NCBI RefSeq assembly: GCF_000154445.1
Contig: NZ_DS499566.1
Length of the DNA stretch: 64,000 nt
Origin: Intestinibacter bartlettii
GTDB taxonomy: Bacteria; Bacillota; Clostridia; Peptostreptococcales; Peptostreptococcaceae
Reading direction: 5' to 3' (one strand)
Shown here: piece by piece, positions 52,983 to 61,621 of the stretch
How positions within the stretch are numbered: position 1 is the first letter of the stretch
Layout of the letters: every line of letters starts with the position of its first letter
Notes under the pieces: generated by a model
What the model saw: the letters and a program-made list of their open reading frames with translations, nothing else
Databases searched by the model: none
Told to the model about the DNA's origin: nothing
Translations under genes and position numbers: made by a program

Positions 52983-54547
52983 TGAGTATATTTAACAACT
53001 TTGTGATAAATGATTCAAATTTTTGTACTATAAATTTGTACTATAAAATTGTTTGTTTGATGTAATTATTTAAGTTAATTTATATAAATTCTACTTTTCT
53101 ATCTTGAATTTGTTTTTTAGTAATAGATAAGTTTTTTGTCGCAAATTCCATAAATAAGTCTACTATTCTCGAAGTTTTACTCAATCTATGTGCAATAAAT
53201 AAAAAAGAAAACCATGAGAGATAATTATTTAAATATTTAGTAGATACACCATGGAAGTTAGCTAGCCACTTACATAAACCTCTATGGTACATATTTACAT
53301 GTTTTACTGTATAAAAAGATGAATCCATTCTACTTTTTGCTTTTTTAAATCTTAAGTTTAGTTTTTTAGCAGTATGTATATATGTAGATTGCATAAAAGA
53401 ACATATAGTTACATTTTTATTGACCCTGTTTTCGAAAAATGATAACATATCTTGATATTTTTCCTTACTAAAAACATTAAAATAAGTATTTTCTACTATT
53501 CTTGTAAGTACATGTCCGCTTCTGTCAATTGCTGTATTAATTTCAACCTGCATTGGTTTTATATATTTTTCTGGATCTTTTAAAAAGTAGTTCTTATTCA
53601 TAAAAAGAGAGCCACCTGTATGAGATATAAATTCATATTCAAAATTCGAAAAATATGTATCTTCTGTTATGTCTTTTTTAGGGCTCATGCCTTTAAATGA
53701 CTCATTTATAAAACAATGATCTGTGCAGACGATACCTTCAAATACTTGATCTCTCAGGGATAGATTTATTACATCTAAAATTCTATGTCTCATAAAAAAT
53801 GATGTTGGGATGCTTACACCAACTTTTTGAGCACAGTATTTTATTGTGCCACCTTCTATCATAAATTGACAATATTTTAACCATGTATCTAGACTTAATT
53901 TAGTATTGGAAAGTGGAGAAAAACTTCTTTCATCAAACGTAGTTCTACAATTTTTGCAAATATATCGTTGACGTTGATTAGTTTTTCCATTTTTATTTAA
54001 GTCAAAACTACCGCATTTTGGACACTTTAAATCATTTTTAAATCTTTTTCTAAAAAGTTCATCTTCTCTTTCATATATGCCATCTAAATAAGCTAGTGAT
54101 TTTTTTGCCTCTTCTATAGTTTTGCAATTTTTAAACTCTTTGGCATCTTTAACTTCTTTAGAAGTTTTAAATTTTACATTTTTCGATTCATTATTCAAAA
54201 TTATGTCATTATAATTTAAAATTTTATCACGATAGATATAGGGGGTATATGCAGACTCTATTTTATATTTTATTATTTTTATTAAAGATTCTAGATCTTT
54301 TTTATCTAGTCCTTGAATTAAAGATTCTAAATTTTTAGGTTCGAATACAACAGGTTCTTTTTGTTTTAACATATTTTTTCCTACCTTTTTTAATAATATT
54401 TTGTTAATTTTGAACTTAAAAACATTTATATTACTGATATTCATAAAATTTTATTGTTTGTTATTTTATGGTGTAATACACGTTTTTTTGAGTATATCCA
54501 GATTGAAAAAATATATTCAGTTATCACAAAGTTGTTAAATATACTCA
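52983..54547. mobile_element. IS1595-like insertion sequence
   Basis: Perfect 27-bp terminal inverted repeats (52983-53009 and 54521-54547, starting TGAGTATATTTAACAAC) enclose one transposase gene on the minus strand. Weaker symmetry (AACCA/TGGTT) continues just outside. No clean target duplication could be read. Family assignment rests on the transposase. Confidence 0.85.
53080..54372 (-). CDS. IS1595/ISXO2-like transposase, possibly inactive
   Basis: A 430-residue protein with a helical N-terminal region, a zinc ribbon (CPKCGSFDLNKNGK...CKNC) as in IS1595 transposases, then a DDE-like core (CTDHCFINESFKG, STYIHTAKKLN) and the family ending VSTKYLNNYLSWF. By comparison with the usual family pattern (DE in motif 1, CSD in motif 2), motif 1 keeps Asp but has His for Glu, and motif 2 reads ICSFMQSTY with no Asp. 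So it may be unable to transpose, although both ends are perfect. Start at 54372 behind AGGTAGGA; upstream ATG at 54444 is less likely. Confidence 0.75.
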   Translation of the reverse strand: MLKQKEPVVFEPKNLESLIQGLDKKDLESLIKIIKYKIESAYTPYIYRDKILNYNDIILNNESKNVKFKTSKEVKDAKEFKNCKTIEEAKKSLAYLDGIYEREDELFRKRFKNDLKCPKCGSFDLNKNGKTNQRQRYICKNCRTTFDERSFSPLSNTKLSLDTWLKYCQFMIEGGTIKYCAQKVGVSIPTSFFMRHRILDVINLSLRDQVFEGIVCTDHCFINESFKGMSPKKDITEDTYFSNFEYEFISHTGGSLFMNKNYFLKDPEKYIKPMQVEINTAIDRSGHVLTRIVENTYFNVFSKEKYQDMLSFFENRVNKNVTICSFMQSTYIHTAKKLNLRFKKAKSRMDSSFYTVKHVNMYHRGLCKWLANFHGVSTKYLNNYLSWFSFLFIAHRLSKTSRIVDLFMEFATKNLSITKKQIQDRKVEFI

Positions 54548-54814
54548 TATGGTTGAGAAGATGGGGATAAAGGTTATATGGATTATGGGATTATAATATT
54601 TAAATGATTGTGAGAAAAATATCATAAAAGAAATTATTTTTTAACAAAGTGTGTGGTTTAATTTTGTAGAAAATTTTGCATTTTAGAGATACATAGTGTA
54701 ATATTATCAAGTGAAGATTTAATATCTATAAAATAATTAATAGTTAAATCATAAATTCATTATAAAATAGAATTGGTTTTTAAAAATTTATTCCAAAATG
54801 GAATGAGTTTGTCG
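54548..54814. other. Gap right of the insertion sequence
   Basis: No gene is recognised. A palindrome ATTCCAAAATGGAAT at about 54790-54804 is the only clear structure and could be an operator. Confidence 0.4.
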
Positions 54815-54950
54815 TATAATGAATTGATTTAATATGTAAGATAATATACTATTATAAGTAAGAAATGTTGTTATATAAATGTAAATTTAGCAATAGCTTA
54901 AATAATTTAACCCACCCTTGCACGATAATTTAATTATCGTGTTTTTTTTA
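54815..54950 (+). ncRNA. Candidate small transcript ending in a strong terminator
   Basis: A TATAAT at 54815-54820 (no good -35) is followed about 100 bases later by a perfect terminator, CACGATAATT/AATTATCGTG at 54921-54941 with eight Ts, and no open frame lies between them. This could be a small RNA, or the terminator may be left over from a lost gene. Confidence 0.3.
54921..54950 (+). terminator. Orphan intrinsic terminator
   Basis: A 10-bp perfect stem followed by a T-run with no upstream gene on this strand within 600 bases. Confidence 0.85.
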
Positions 54951-55126
54951 TTTAATTTTTTAAAGAAAAAATGGAGATATTTTTTATCAATTACAGGTTA
55001 AAATTTGTTAAATATATTTAATAATGGAATTTATTGTTTTTGGGTTGGCGAATAATTTTGTTAAAAGGGTATACTTTTTAGTATTAAAATATATATAGAT
55101 TCATCATAAATCAAAAATTGTTGTAA

Positions 55127-55531
55127 GATGATAGGATTATTGATGGTGTAGATAGTAAGGAGATTCCAGGGGATTTTTTGAAGAGTTATGGTGGAAAGTC
55201 GCTTCATGATGGATCGCATGGGGAGTCTTTTTTTGCTCTTATTATGAATAAGTTTAGGGGAAATGGGCTATATATATTGGATGAACCGGAAGCGCCTTTG
55301 TCGCCGATTAGACAGATGAGTTTGATTTCGCGAATGGATGAGCTTGTCAAGGGGAGCAGACAGTTTATAATTGCGACGCATTCGCTGATTTTGATGGAGT
55401 ATCCGAAGAGTTTTATATATGAAATTAAGAAAAATATCGAACGTGTGAGTTATGAGGAGAGCGAGAATTATAATATTACGAAAGATTTTTTGAATAATTA
55501 TAAAAAAATGATTCACATATTGACTAAATAA
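55127..55531 (+). pseudogene. AAA-family ATPase, C-terminal remnant
   Basis: The end of an SMC/ABC-like AAA ATPase (COG3910-like): HDGSHGESF (signature-like Q/S region), GLYILDEPEAPLSP (Walker B and D-loop) and FIIATHSLILMEYP (H-loop). The Walker A half is absent, and the frame upstream closes at 55124, with no start codon or ribosome-binding site except a weak TTG at 55178. G-rich codon use (TTGATTTCGCG) differs from neighbours. I read it as a decayed gene. Confidence 0.75.
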
Positions 55532-55604
55532 TATATAATAGCTATAAAGAAAAAATATGTTATATATTAATTTAATATTGTAGAAATTAAGGAGGCAGAA
55601 AATT

Positions 55605-55781
55605 ATGGCTGAACAAAGAGTGACTGGATCTTCTCAAAGAAATGCGAAGGACGTTGCGTATGAACTTACTGAGTTATATTATACTACTGTAGTAGATAAG
55701 GAGAAAGTTAAAGAGGCTTCGCCTGAAGAAGTGGCTGAGACTTATATGAAGATATATAATAAGATTACTGGAGTTAAATAG
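55605..55781 (+). CDS. Small protein, 58 residues
   Basis: An ATG frame behind a near-perfect AAGGAGG site (55588-55594). The product is hydrophilic and helical (MAEQRVTGSSQRNAKDVAYE, later SPEEVAETYMKIYNKIT), without membrane segment or cysteine. It ends 30 bases before a terminator, so it is a complete single-gene unit. I do not recognise the family. Confidence 0.78.
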   Translation: MAEQRVTGSSQRNAKDVAYELTELYYTTVVDKEKVKEASPEEVAETYMKIYNKITGVK

Positions 55782-55810
55782 TAAAATTGATTTTTCTATT
55801 TACGTACATA

Positions 55811-55842
55811 ATGAAAAGAGGGGCTTTAGGGCTCCTTTTTTT
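55811..55842 (+). terminator. Terminator of the 58-residue protein gene
   Basis: GAGGGGCTTTAGGGCTCC folds back on itself and is followed by eight Ts. Confidence 0.7.
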
Positions 55843-55844
55843 TA

Positions 55845-56010
55845 GAGGAAAAAGTAGGATGGAGATTTAAAATAAGGTGAGGTAGGGGAAGGATGTGAAT
55901 GAGATAGATAAGATAGATCAAATAGAAGGAAGAGATGTTTAGATAGAATAGATGAGATAGAGATTTAGATGAGGGGATGATTTTTATAAAGAGATAGAGG
56001 TATGGAAATT
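55845..56010 (+). repeat. Purine-rich low-complexity tract
   Basis: The plus strand is almost all A and G, built on recurring GATAGAT/GAGATAGA words, with no open frame. It ends before ATTTCATTCC. It may be a degenerate tandem repeat. Confidence 0.6.
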
Positions 56011-56227
56011 TCATTCCAAAAAATGTAAAATTTTTCTCTCGAGAAAACGATATCAGAGAATATTTATATTTACTACAGGAGCAAAACAATATACAATATA
56101 CATAAGGGTAAACATTTTAAATATTAGAAAAAGGTAAATAATACAATAAAAGCAAATAATATAATATTGGAAAAATGATTTATCGAAAAAAATTATAAAG
56201 TTTTAAGAATTGAAAGAGGGAAAATAA

Positions 56228-57925
56228 ATGAATTACATGGAGATTTACAATCAATGGCTTGAAAGTGATTATTTCGATGCCGATACTAAAAAAGAACTTG
56301 AAAATATTAAGGGAAATGAAAAAGAAATTGAAGACAGATTTTATACAGATTTAGAATTTGGTACTGCGGGGCTTAGAGGAATTATAGCTGCTGGGACTAA
56401 CAGAATAAATATATATACTGTTAGAAGAGCGACTTTTGGTCTTGCTAATTATATTATAAAAAATACTACAGAGGAAGAAAAAGAAAGAGGAGTTGTTATT
56501 GCTCATGACAATAGACATATGTCTAGAGAGTTTTGTCTTGAAGCTGCTAATACTTTAGCTGCTTGTGGAATTAAGGCTTATATATTTGATTCTTTAAGAA
56601 CTACTCCTGAGTTATCTTTTGCTGTTAGAAAATTACATACTATTGCGGGAATTGTGATTACTGCTAGCCACAACCCACCAGAATACAATGGATACAAAGT
56701 TTATTGGGAAGATGGGGCACAAGTTATGCCTGAAATCGCATCTGCAATTACTGCTGAAGTTAATGCAATAACTGATTATTCTACTATACCAACTATAAAA
56801 GATGAACAAAAGGATTTAGTTGTTATGTTAGATGACAAGCAAGATACTGCATTTATCGAAGCTGTTAAAACTCAAGTTATTAAAACAGAGTTAGTTAAAA
56901 AAGTTGGAAAAGAGTTCAAAATAGTTTACACTCCACTTTGTGGAACTGGAAATGTGCCTGTTACTCGTGCTTTAGCTGAAGTTGGGTTTGAAAATGTGAT
57001 AGTTGTTCCTGAAGAACAAAATCCAGATCCAAATTTTGCTGGAATTGAATATCCAAACCCAGAAGAACACAAAGCTTTAACAAGAGGTATTGCACTTGCA
57101 AAAGCTGAAGGTGCTGACTTAGTTATAGCAACTGACCCAGACTGCGATAGAGTTGGGGTTGCTGTTAAAACTACTACTGGTGATTATGCACTTCTTACTG
57201 GTAACCAAATCGGAGCAATGCTTACTAATTATATAATAGAAAGTTCAAAAGAAGAAAATAAATTAGACCCTAAAGCTACTTTAGTTAAGACTATAGTAAC
57301 TTCAGAATTTGGTGCTGATATAGCTAGAGCTAACAACTTAGACGTTATAAATGTTCTTACTGGATTCAAATTTATAGGTCAAAAAATAAAATCATTTGAA
57401 GAAAGTGGCGACAGAACTTACTTATTCGGATATGAAGAAAGTTACGGTTACTTAGTTGGTACTCATGCGAGAGATAAAGACGGTGTTGTTGCATCATTAT
57501 TAATCTCTGAAATGGCTGCTTACTATTATGATAAAGGTATGAGCTTATATGAAGGATTACAAGAATTATACAAAAAATACGGATATTTCAAAGAAAAAAC
57601 TATATCATTAACTTTAAAAGGTATAGAAGGTCTTGCTAAAATAAAAGAAATAATAACTTATTTCAGAGAAAACGACATAAAAGAATTTAATAATACAAAA
57701 GTTGTAGATTTAAAAGACTATCAAAAAGGTATAGATGATTTACCAAAATCTAACGTATTAAAATACTTCTTAGAAGACGGTTCTTGGATAGCTGTTAGAC
57801 CATCTGGAACTGAGCCAAAACTTAAATTCTATGTTGCTGTTAAAGGGCAAGATGAATCTGAGTGCGCTGGAAAAATAGCTAATATTGAAAGTGATATAAA
57901 TAAGATAATAGATCAAGTTAAATAG
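56228..57925 (+). CDS. Phosphoglucomutase/phosphomannomutase
   Basis: An alpha-D-phosphohexomutase of the PgcA type, 565 residues, interconverting glucose (or mannose) 1- and 6-phosphates for wall and glycan precursors. All four family loops are there: catalytic Ser in TASHNPPEYNGYK, metal loop DPDCDRVGVA, sugar loop GYEESYGYLVG and phosphate loop RPSGTEPKLKFY. GAGGGAA site; own terminator. Confidence 0.94.
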   Translation: MNYMEIYNQWLESDYFDADTKKELENIKGNEKEIEDRFYTDLEFGTAGLRGIIAAGTNRINIYTVRRATFGLANYIIKNTTEEEKERGVVIAHDNRHMSREFCLEAANTLAACGIKAYIFDSLRTTPELSFAVRKLHTIAGIVITASHNPPEYNGYKVYWEDGAQVMPEIASAITAEVNAITDYSTIPTIKDEQKDLVVMLDDKQDTAFIEAVKTQVIKTELVKKVGKEFKIVYTPLCGTGNVPVTRALAEVGFENVIVVPEEQNPDPNFAGIEYPNPEEHKALTRGIALAKAEGADLVIATDPDCDRVGVAVKTTTGDYALLTGNQIGAMLTNYIIESSKEENKLDPKATLVKTIVTSEFGADIARANNLDVINVLTGFKFIGQKIKSFEESGDRTYLFGYEESYGYLVGTHARDKDGVVASLLISEMAAYYYDKGMSLYEGLQELYKKYGYFKEKTISLTLKGIEGLAKIKEIITYFRENDIKEFNNTKVVDLKDYQKGIDDLPKSNVLKYFLEDGSWIAVRPSGTEPKLKFYVAVKGQDESECAGKIANIESDINKIIDQVK

Positions 57926-58100
57926 TTATTTAGGATATTAAATAATCATACTTGTTTAAGATATTAAATAGATGTAATTATTGAAAATGTTAAATAGTTG
58001 TTGAGAATGAAATTGGCACTGAGTTTTGTGGCGGTTGAGTTGGATATGGCGAATTTTATGTAAATATGATAACCATTTAAATATAATAATTTTACTTATA

Positions 58101-58130
58101 GGGCGGGAACTTTTGGGTTCCCGCTTTTTA
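58101..58130 (+). terminator. Terminator of the phosphohexomutase gene
   Basis: GCGGGAAC pairs with GTTCCCGC, followed by Ts. Confidence 0.9.
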
Positions 58131-58137
58131 TATAGTT

Positions 58138-58177
58138 CAAAAAATCTATCTTGTAAAAGGTCTTTAGAATAAAGATT
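58138..58177 (+). repeat. Dispersed repeat, partial copy D
   Basis: GGTCTTTAGAATAAAGATTT matches GGTATTTAGAATAAAGATTT of copy B (46396-46415), same orientation, and the opposite arm AAAATCT is also present. It lies directly after the minus-strand regulator's stop codon. Confidence 0.55.
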
Positions 58178-58180
58178 TCT

Positions 58181-58858
58181 CTATTGATATAAATCTCCTG
58201 CTAAGTCTTCCAATTTATCTTTATCTAATATTACCAACTTTTTATTATCCCTTTTTATAATTTTTTCTAATTCAAATTCTTTTACTACTCTCAATAAATG
58301 TCTATAACTTGTTCCTAAAAACTCTGCTATTTGTGTTAAATTTTCTGTATTATTGCTATCTTCACTTGTATAACTTGCTAAAATGTAGCTTGCCAATCTA
58401 TTTTCTAATGGATAAAGAATATTTACTGAGTTTGATACTGATAAACTAGCTAGCTTTAATGCCAAATGTGTTGAGATATAATGTAGAAATTTTGAATCTT
58501 TTAAATATTTTTCCTCTATTATTTTTCTAGGAACTGCTATACAGATACAATCTCTAATTGCTTGGATATTGCATTGAAACTCAATTTTGTTTAAGAGTTC
58601 TATTTCACCGACTATTTGAACTGGTGAGTAAAACCTAACCAAAAGAGATTTTCCATTTGGTGTAGTAATATATACTTTTGACTTTCCTTCAACAAACAAA
58701 TATAAATACTTTAGCTCTTCCCCAGATAAACAAATATGTTCATTTTTCTTGAAATGATGTATCTCCATATAAGGATATATATCACTTGAGAATATTTCAT
58801 TTATATTATATTTATTAATATAGTAATTTAATTTTTTATTATCGTTTATTTTTAACAT
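58181..58858 (-). CDS. YeiL-like Crp/Fnr-family regulator
   Basis: A 225-residue regulator with a cyclic-nucleotide-binding-like barrel (YLYLFVEGKSKVYITTPNG, QIVGEIELLN) and a winged helix (TQIAEFLGTSYRHLLRVVKEF). It resembles E. coli YeiL, whose gene lies beside nucleoside uptake and hydrolase genes; here it is divergent from a NupC transporter, so it may control nucleoside use. I start at 58858 behind AAGGAGA; an upstream start at 58897 would read through the operator. Confidence 0.87.
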   Translation of the reverse strand: MLKINDNKKLNYYINKYNINEIFSSDIYPYMEIHHFKKNEHICLSGEELKYLYLFVEGKSKVYITTPNGKSLLVRFYSPVQIVGEIELLNKIEFQCNIQAIRDCICIAVPRKIIEEKYLKDSKFLHYISTHLALKLASLSVSNSVNILYPLENRLASYILASYTSEDSNNTENLTQIAEFLGTSYRHLLRVVKEFELEKIIKRDNKKLVILDKDKLEDLAGDLYQ

Positions 58859-58891
58859 TATTTTCTCCTTAAAAAATAATATACAAAAATG

Positions 58892-58903
58892 TGACATATG
58901 TCA
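58892..58903. promoter_or_regulatory. Candidate Crp/Fnr operator between the divergent genes
   Basis: TGACATATGTCA is a perfect palindrome inside the wider TGTGA-N6-TCATA, close to the Crp-family consensus. It ends five bases before the predicted nupC -35. Confidence 0.6.
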
Positions 58904-58907
58904 TATT

Positions 58908-58936
58908 TTGTACAGTTTTCTATTTGATATTATACT
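58908..58936 (+). promoter_or_regulatory. Promoter of nupC
   Basis: TTGTAC at 58908-58913, 17-base spacer, TATACT at 58931-58936. Confidence 0.55.
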
Positions 58937-58983
58937 AAAGGCAATAAATTGTAAATTATAAAATTTTTGAAAAGGAGATTATC

Positions 58984-60180
58984 ATGACATTATTATTAAA
59001 TATCTTAGGAATTATTGTTGTTATATCTGGACTATATCTTTTCTCTGAAAATAAAGAGAAAGTTGATAAAAAGCTTATAGCAAAAGCATTATTAGCGCAA
59101 TTTGTACTTGTATTTTTATTAGTTAAATTCCCATTAGGTCAAAATATAATAAGAGTAGTATCAGATTTTGTGACGAATGTATTAAGTTATGGATTTGAAG
59201 GAGTTGCTTTCGTATTTGGAGCATTAACAGATGACAGTGCAGGGTACATATTTGCAATATCGGTACTTGCGAACATAGTTTTCACAGCAGCTTTAGTTGC
59301 GGCATTATACTATCTAGGTGTAATAAACTTCATAGTTAAGTTAATAGGTGGTACAATACAAAAGTTATTTGGAACTAGTAAAGTTGAAAGTTTTGTAGCA
59401 GTTGCTAACATGTTCTTATCACAAACAGAATCACCAATACTTGTAAGTAGATATTTACCGACAATGACTAGAAGTGAACTTTTAATATTATTAATATCAG
59501 GTATGGGAAGTATGTCTGCTTCAGTATTAATGGGATATGTTGGTATGGGAATTCCAATGGAATATTTATTAATAGCAGGTGCTTTAGTTCCATTAAGTAG
59601 TATAATCGTTTCTAAATTATTAATACCAGAAACTAATAAAGAGGCTGTAGTAGAAAATGTTGTTATGGAGAGAAAAGGCGGACATACAAATATAATGTCA
59701 GCTATCTCTGAAGGTGCTTCAAACGGTGTACAATTAGCAATTGGTATAGGAGGCTCACTTATAGCGATAACTGGGTTAGTTGCTTTAGTTAATGGTGCAT
59801 TAGGAGTAGTAGGTTTATCATTACAACAAATATTATCTTATGTATTTGCACCTTTAGCATACTTAATGGGAATAAACCCAGATAATATATTAACTGCTGG
59901 ACAATTATTAGGTTCAAAAATGGTATTAAATGAGTTTGTTGCTTACGGTGACTTAGGTCCTATAATAGGCTCATTTGATTACAGAACAGGACTTGTTATT
60001 TCAATAGCATTAGCTGGATTTGCAAATATATCAAGTATAGGTATATGCATATCAGGTATATCAATATTCTGTCCTGAAAGAAGAGGCGAAATATCAGATA
60101 TAGCATTTAAAGGAATGATCGGTGGATTTTTAGTAAGTTCATTATCAGCAATGATAGTTGGATTATTACTACTATTCTAA
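58984..60180 (+). CDS. nupC: NupC-family concentrative nucleoside transporter
   Basis: A cation-coupled nucleoside importer of the CNT family, 398 residues, about ten helices. Family motifs: AVANMFLSQTESPILV (Q-x-E-x-P), GMGSMSASVLMGYVGMG, KMVLNEFVAYGDLG and GFANISSIGICISG. AAAAGGAGAT site. It takes up nucleosides that cytidine deaminase at 18919 could process. Likely controlled by the divergent regulator. Confidence 0.94.
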   Translation: MTLLLNILGIIVVISGLYLFSENKEKVDKKLIAKALLAQFVLVFLLVKFPLGQNIIRVVSDFVTNVLSYGFEGVAFVFGALTDDSAGYIFAISVLANIVFTAALVAALYYLGVINFIVKLIGGTIQKLFGTSKVESFVAVANMFLSQTESPILVSRYLPTMTRSELLILLISGMGSMSASVLMGYVGMGIPMEYLLIAGALVPLSSIIVSKLLIPETNKEAVVENVVMERKGGHTNIMSAISEGASNGVQLAIGIGGSLIAITGLVALVNGALGVVGLSLQQILSYVFAPLAYLMGINPDNILTAGQLLGSKMVLNEFVAYGDLGPIIGSFDYRTGLVISIALAGFANISSIGICISGISIFCPERRGEISDIAFKGMIGGFLVSSLSAMIVGLLLLF

Positions 60181-60196
60181 TTAAGTTTATTAATAC

Positions 60197-60227
60197 AGAC
60201 TTAAGCTTCGGCTTAGGTCTTTTTTTG
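60197..60227 (+). terminator. Terminator of nupC
   Basis: AGACTTAAGC-TTCG-GCTTAGGTCT with seven Ts; a UUCG tetraloop. Confidence 0.9.
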
Positions 60228-60255
60228 CATAATCTATTTATATACAAGTAAAAAA

Positions 60256-60267
60256 TCACCCGGGTGA
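60256..60267. other. GC-rich perfect palindrome
   Basis: TCACCCGGGTGA, a 12-bp perfect palindrome in otherwise AT-rich DNA, 130 bases ahead of the secreted-protein gene. It may be a protein-binding site. Confidence 0.5.
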
Positions 60268-60397
60268 AAAAGCCCCCAAATCAAGTTATTATAAAGAATT
60301 TAAACTATACTATTAATTAAAAAATTGATTTTTTAAAGCTGTGATAGAGTCTTCTTTGCAAGAGTCTATTGAAGAAAAACAAAGGGGGAGATTTAAT

Positions 60398-61456
60398 ATG
60401 AAGAAGAACAAGGTTTTAAGTTTGTTTATTGCTTTGATCATGGTATTTGCTTGTGCTTTCTGTGGTATTAGTGAAGCTGCTCAAGTTGGAACTAGTAATG
60501 GTGTTAGTGTTAAGCAAAGTCAAGGGGACAGCAAAAAAGGCAGTACATACAAGCCAAGTAGTATCAAGTCTGGCAATTACATGTATTATGCTGTTTATGA
60601 CAAGATATACAAAGTTAACGTTAATACTAGAAAATCAACACTTGTTTATACTAGCAAGAGTGGGTATTGGTTTAGTGATTTGGCTGTTAAAGATGGTTGG
60701 ATTTATTGTACTATGGACAAATATAAAGGTAAGGATGGTTTATATCCATATATATTCAAGGTAAAAACTAATGGTAAAAGTGCAAAGGCTTTGAAACAAG
60801 GTATGGCTCCTGTAATTTATAATGGAAATATATATTATATAAAATACAATTTTGATATGAAAGATTATAATAAAAATGTGAAAATAGTAGGACTTTATAG
60901 AATGTCTTTATCAGGTAAAAATGACAAATGCATATTAAAATCTGATGATATAGTAGATTTAGCTATATATAAATCAAAAATATATTACATAAAATATAGT
61001 GATAATGGATGTTATTTATATAATATATCAACATCAGGTGGGAAGTCTAAACGTATGTTTGGTAATAGTAAAGCTTATATAGAAAGCATAAAAATTTATT
61101 CTGATTATATCTATTTTAATTATGGCGAAAATATTTATAAAGCTAAGATAAATTCAACTAAAAAGACAAAAGTTATATCAAATGCTATGTTAAAAGATGT
61201 ATCTGAAGGTTATATTTATTATACTACTCAAGGTGATGACTCTCAAAGTCTTTATAAAATGAGAATAAAAAATAAAGCAAAAACTTTTATTAAAAAGCAA
61301 AAATTTGAATTTGGAGATGTAACTGTTGAAGGTGGATATATACTTATGACGTTATATTATCGTTTAGATGCGGATTCAGAATATGATGCTGCTGAGTATT
61401 TATGCAATACAAATGGTAAAAATGGTAAGTTATTAAAAACTTATTTTGTATATTAA
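60398..61456 (+). CDS. Secreted DUF5050-like repeat protein
   Basis: A 352-residue exported protein: signal peptide (MKKNKVLSLFIALIMVFACA, cleavage near SEAAQ), a Ser/Gly linker, then about six beta-rich repeats with Y-x-Y / G-x-I-Y-Y patterns (GNYMYYAVYDKIYKVN, DGWIYCTMD, GNIYYIKYN, SKIYYIKYS), a propeller-like architecture as in DUF5050. Function unknown; extracellular binding is plausible. I start at the ATG at 60398, behind AAAGGGGGAG. Confidence 0.83.
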   Translation: MKKNKVLSLFIALIMVFACAFCGISEAAQVGTSNGVSVKQSQGDSKKGSTYKPSSIKSGNYMYYAVYDKIYKVNVNTRKSTLVYTSKSGYWFSDLAVKDGWIYCTMDKYKGKDGLYPYIFKVKTNGKSAKALKQGMAPVIYNGNIYYIKYNFDMKDYNKNVKIVGLYRMSLSGKNDKCILKSDDIVDLAIYKSKIYYIKYSDNGCYLYNISTSGGKSKRMFGNSKAYIESIKIYSDYIYFNYGENIYKAKINSTKKTKVISNAMLKDVSEGYIYYTTQGDDSQSLYKMRIKNKAKTFIKKQKFEFGDVTVEGGYILMTLYYRLDADSEYDAAEYLCNTNGKNGKLLKTYFVY

Positions 61457-61519
61457 AATAATATTTATTTAATGAATATTAATGTGATAAGTATTAAAAT
61501 CTGATTTAGATATAAAAAT

Positions 61520-61560
61520 AAACCACCCGTTTTGTGATTAATACATAAATGGGTGGTTTT
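61520..61560. terminator. Terminator between the secreted protein and LysR genes
   Basis: AAACCACCC pairs with GGGTGGTTT, T-rich after the stem; may work for both converging genes. Confidence 0.8.
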
Positions 61561-61621
61561 AATATTGTGTTAATTTAAAACTACATAAAAGTCTTTAACC
61601 CTTGATAAAACTCCATTAATT

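Noticed and set aside
54549..54596. 15-codon ATG frame just right of the insertion sequence
   Set aside because: No ribosome-binding site and no similarity; too short to support.
60447..60764. 105-codon frame inside the secreted protein gene
   Set aside because: Out-of-frame shadow of a gene with clear signal peptide and repeats.
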